From Thermoplasmata archaeon (GTDB lineage: Archaea > Thermoplasmatota > Thermoplasmata > Lutacidiplasmatales > UBA184), in contig JASHWL010000177.1 in assembly GCA_030044105.1 (NCBI GenBank), positions 1-7,172 on the forward strand: 7,172 nucleotides of DNA. Direction: 5' to 3'. Shown here piece after piece: positions 5,473 through 7,172 of this stretch (positions within the stretch are counted from its first letter, which is position 1; every line of letters begins with the position of its first letter). A model generated the notes under the pieces. The model did no database searches. It was not told the DNA's origin and saw only the letters and a list, made by a program, of their open reading frames with translations. The position numbers and the translations under genes are program-made.

Positions 5473-6956
5473 TCGCCGCCGTCCTCCTCGATCTGCGCCT
5501 TCTGCAGGCGCGAGGAGAAGTCGACGAAGACGGTCTTGATCTCGGTGAACTCCTCGATCGCGACGCTGCCCGCCTCGCGGCCGCCGTTCCCCGTGTTCTT
5601 GACGCCGCCGAACGGGAGCTGGACCTCCGCGCCGATGGTCGGCGCGTTGATGTACGTGATCCCGGCCTCGAGGTCGTCCATCGCGCGGAACGCCCGGTTG
5701 ACGTCGCGCGTGTAGATCGACGAGGAGAGCCCGTAGTCGACGTCGTTCGCGACCCGGACCGCCTCCTCGTAGCCCCCGACTCGGATCACCGAGAGGACCG
5801 GCCCGAAGATCTCCTCCTTCGAGATCCGCGTCCCGTGCTTCGTCTCGAAGATCGTGGGCTGGAGGAAGAACCCGTGGTCGTACGCGCCGCCCGTCAGCTT
5901 CGCGCCGCCGTAGCGGAGCCGGGCCTCCTGCTTCCCCACCGCGATGTATTCGAGGATCTTGCGCTCCTGGTCGGCGGACGCCACGGGCCCCATCCCGGTC
6001 TTCGGGTCGAGCGGATCGCCGACCGAGAACCGGTCGAGCCGCTCGGTGAGGCGGCCGAGGAACTCGTCGTACACCGCGTCGTGGACGATGAGGCGACTGG
6101 TCGCCGTGCAGCGCTGGCCCGACGTGCCGAACGCTCCGAAGAGGACGCCGTCGAGCGCGAGGCCGAGGTCGGCATCCTCCATCAGGATCACGGGGTTCTT
6201 CCCGCCGAGCTCGAGGTGGACCATCTTGAGCCCCTGGGCGCCGCGGACGTAGACGTCGCGCCCGGTCTCCACGCCGCCGGTGAACGAGACCGTCCGGACC
6301 CGCGGATCGGCGACGAGGGCGTTGCCCACCACGCCGCCGGATCCGGTGACCAGGTTGAGCACGCCGGGCGGCACCCCGGCCTCCTCGTAGATCCGGACGA
6401 CCTCGACCGCGCAGCGCGCGGTGTTCGAGGCGGGCTTGAACACGATCGTGTTGCCCGAGATCAGGGCGGCCGCGATCTTCCAGTTCGGGATCGCGGTCGG
6501 GAAGTTCCACGGCGTGATGCACGCGACGACGCCCTTCGGCTGGCGGACGGTGAGACAGAACTTCGATCGGAGCTCGGACGGCACGGTCTCGCCGAACAGC
6601 CGCCGCCCCTCGCCGGCCATGTACTCGATGAAGTCGATCGACTCCTGCACGTCGCCGAGCCCCTCGGCGATCACCTTGCCCATCTCGCGTGTGACCAGGC
6701 GGCCGACCTCGCTCTTCCGCTCCTTCAGGCGACGCGCCGCGTCGAGCAGGAGGTCGCCCCGCTTCGGCGCCGGCGTCGCCTTCCAGGCCGGGAACGCCTT
6801 CTCGGCGGCCGCGACGGCCCGGCCGACGTCGTCGGCCGTGCCGGACACGAACGAGCCCACGGGCTCGCGAGTCGCCGGATTGATCGTCTCGAACCGCCGC
6901 GCGTTCGGCGGGACGGTCCACGCGCCGCCGATGAACAGGCCGAACTCTTCGGTCAT
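5469..6956 (-). CDS. NAD(P)-dependent aldehyde dehydrogenase, substrate unassigned
   Basis: This 495-aa soluble enzyme of the ALDH superfamily oxidises an aldehyde to a carboxylate with NAD(P)+. The family signatures are complete: ITPWNFP with the oxyanion-hole Asn (N151), the cofactor strand VFKPASNTA (172-180, K174), SFTGG (224-228), LELGGKNP with the general base Glu (E249), GQRCT with the nucleophilic Cys (C283), KEEIFGPV (380-387) and LPFGGVKNTGNGGREAG (447-463). The start is the ATG at 6956, just before the usual N-terminal strand FGLFIGGAW, and the length is typical. The C-terminal INAPTIGAEVQLPFGG block recalls semialdehyde dehydrogenases such as the 2-oxoglutarate semialdehyde type, but the substrate cannot be read from sequence alone. 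After KP, an Ala-Ser pair replaces the common Ser-Glu, so NADP+ use is possible. A 73-aa gene follows with an ATGA overlap. The seryl-tRNA synthetase gene is divergent, so no pathway partner is visible. Confidence 0.95.
   Translation of the reverse strand: MTEEFGLFIGGAWTVPPNARRFETINPATREPVGSFVSGTADDVGRAVAAAEKAFPAWKATPAPKRGDLLLDAARRLKERKSEVGRLVTREMGKVIAEGLGDVQESIDFIEYMAGEGRRLFGETVPSELRSKFCLTVRQPKGVVACITPWNFPTAIPNWKIAAALISGNTIVFKPASNTARCAVEVVRIYEEAGVPPGVLNLVTGSGGVVGNALVADPRVRTVSFTGGVETGRDVYVRGAQGLKMVHLELGGKNPVILMEDADLGLALDGVLFGAFGTSGQRCTATSRLIVHDAVYDEFLGRLTERLDRFSVGDPLDPKTGMGPVASADQERKILEYIAVGKQEARLRYGGAKLTGGAYDHGFFLQPTIFETKHGTRISKEEIFGPVLSVIRVGGYEEAVRVANDVDYGLSSSIYTRDVNRAFRAMDDLEAGITYINAPTIGAEVQLPFGGVKNTGNGGREAGSVAIEEFTEIKTVFVDFSSRLQKAQIEEDGGE
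5482..5489 (-). promoter_or_regulatory. Strong ribosome binding site for the 73-aa gene
   Basis: GAGGAGGA on the minus strand lies 9 bases before the ATG at 5472. It is encoded within the Glu-Glu-Asp codons at the end of the aldehyde dehydrogenase. It is the best Shine-Dalgarno in the window and is good evidence that the small downstream frame is translated. Confidence 0.7.
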
Positions 6957-6995
6957 GGATGCTGCCGGGCCCTCAGGGCGGCGAGCCGGCGCGGG

Positions 6996-7004
6996 ATTAC
7001 ATAG
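6996..7004 (-). promoter_or_regulatory. Possible box A promoter for the aldehyde dehydrogenase operon
   Basis: On the minus strand, CTATGTAAT is an AT-rich, TATA-like element centred about 44 bases before the ATG at 6956. Transcription would start near 6973, giving a leader of about 15-20 bases. A GAGGG at 6970-6974 lies 13 bases before the ATG, which is too far for a convincing Shine-Dalgarno. Confidence 0.45.
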
Positions 7005-7033
7005 CGTTTGGCGGGCCGCGCCCGTCCGCGAGG

Positions 7034-7044
7034 GTAACTATTTT
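7034..7044 (+). promoter_or_regulatory. Box A promoter for seryl-tRNA synthetase, leaderless spacing
   Basis: GTAACTATTTT, in otherwise GC-rich DNA, is centred about 29 bases before the GTG at 7069, which is the spacing of an archaeal leaderless mRNA. No Shine-Dalgarno sits at a usable distance: a GAGGG occurs only 2 bases before the GTG. The transcript therefore probably begins at or within a few bases of the start codon. Confidence 0.55.
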
Positions 7045-7068
7045 CGCGGGCGTCCGCTCCCGAGGGCC

Positions 7069-7172
7069 GTGATCGACCTCGACCTCGTGCGCAAGGACCC
7101 GACCCGGGTCGAGGCGAACCTCGCGCGGCGGCACGACCCGAAGCTGCTCGAGCGCTTCGCGGAGGCCCGGGC
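7069..7172 (+). CDS. serS: Seryl-tRNA synthetase, N-terminal fragment (3' end beyond the window)
   Basis: Only the first 34 codons are present. From the GTG at 7069 the protein reads MIDLDLVRKDPTRVEANL, then ARRHDPKLLERFAEAR. This is the characteristic opening of the common (bacterial-type) seryl-tRNA synthetase: a short strand, then the first helix of the tRNA-binding coiled-coil arm, with the R-x-[DN]-P-x-x-V pattern. The full enzyme, about 420-450 aa in the family, charges tRNA-Ser with serine. The catalytic domain is outside the window, so activity cannot be judged. The gene is divergent from the aldehyde dehydrogenase. Confidence 0.88.
   Translation, partial: MIDLDLVRKDPTRVEANLARRHDPKLLERFAEAR

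Noticed and set aside
5835..7004. A 389-codon open plus-strand frame opposite the aldehyde dehydrogenase.
   Set aside because: It has no motifs and biased Arg/Glu/Asp/Leu content that mirrors the codons of the dehydrogenase on the other strand. It also covers the dehydrogenase start and part of its promoter region.

Overview
The window looks like ordinary chromosome from a high-GC archaeon (roughly 70% GC by eye). The archaeal assignment rests on an Orc1/Cdc6 initiator, an isopentenyl phosphate kinase next to a type 2 (FMN) isopentenyl diphosphate isomerase, and a stand-alone Elp3 with the archaeal/bacterial form of the iron-sulfur motif. Short AT-rich boxes about 25-30 bases before several starts also fit archaeal TBP/TFB promoters. 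A high-GC member of the Thermoplasmatota is my best guess, but this is an inference. I see no insertion sequence, CRISPR array, tRNA, rRNA or prophage gene.

Layout: (1) Positions 1-3638 hold a tight minus-strand operon, read right to left: a 69-aa two-helix membrane protein, isopentenyl phosphate kinase (IPK), type 2 IPP isomerase (IDI-2/Fni), and Elp3, which runs off the left edge within a few codons of its expected end. The joints are a 16-bp gap, a 29-bp overlap and a 16-bp overlap. (2) Positions 3639-3817 are a 179-bp divergent intergenic region with AT-rich boxes and a 10-bp-period repeat. (3) Positions 3818-5254 hold Orc1/Cdc6 on the plus strand, with a disordered Pro/Ser-rich N-terminus and a PIP-box-like C-terminus. 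(4) Positions 5251-6956 hold a minus-strand pair: an aldehyde dehydrogenase and a 73-aa helical protein, joined by an ATGA overlap. The small gene's stop codon overlaps the stop codon of cdc6 in one CTAG. (5) Positions 6957-7068 are a short divergent promoter region. (6) The plus-strand start of seryl-tRNA synthetase at 7069 is cut by the right edge.

Functionally, IPK and IDI-2 are the last steps of the alternate archaeal mevalonate route: IPK phosphorylates isopentenyl phosphate to IPP, and IDI-2 converts IPP to DMAPP for membrane lipids. Elp3 and SerRS belong to translation (wobble-uridine modification and tRNA charging), and Orc1/Cdc6 to replication initiation. The aldehyde dehydrogenase is a soluble NAD(P)-dependent enzyme of unassigned substrate. 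Nothing here is a clear new system. The points most worth checking are the PIP-like tail of Orc1/Cdc6, the two unrecognised small proteins, the lipid/tRNA-modification operon, and the replication-initiator intergenic region.
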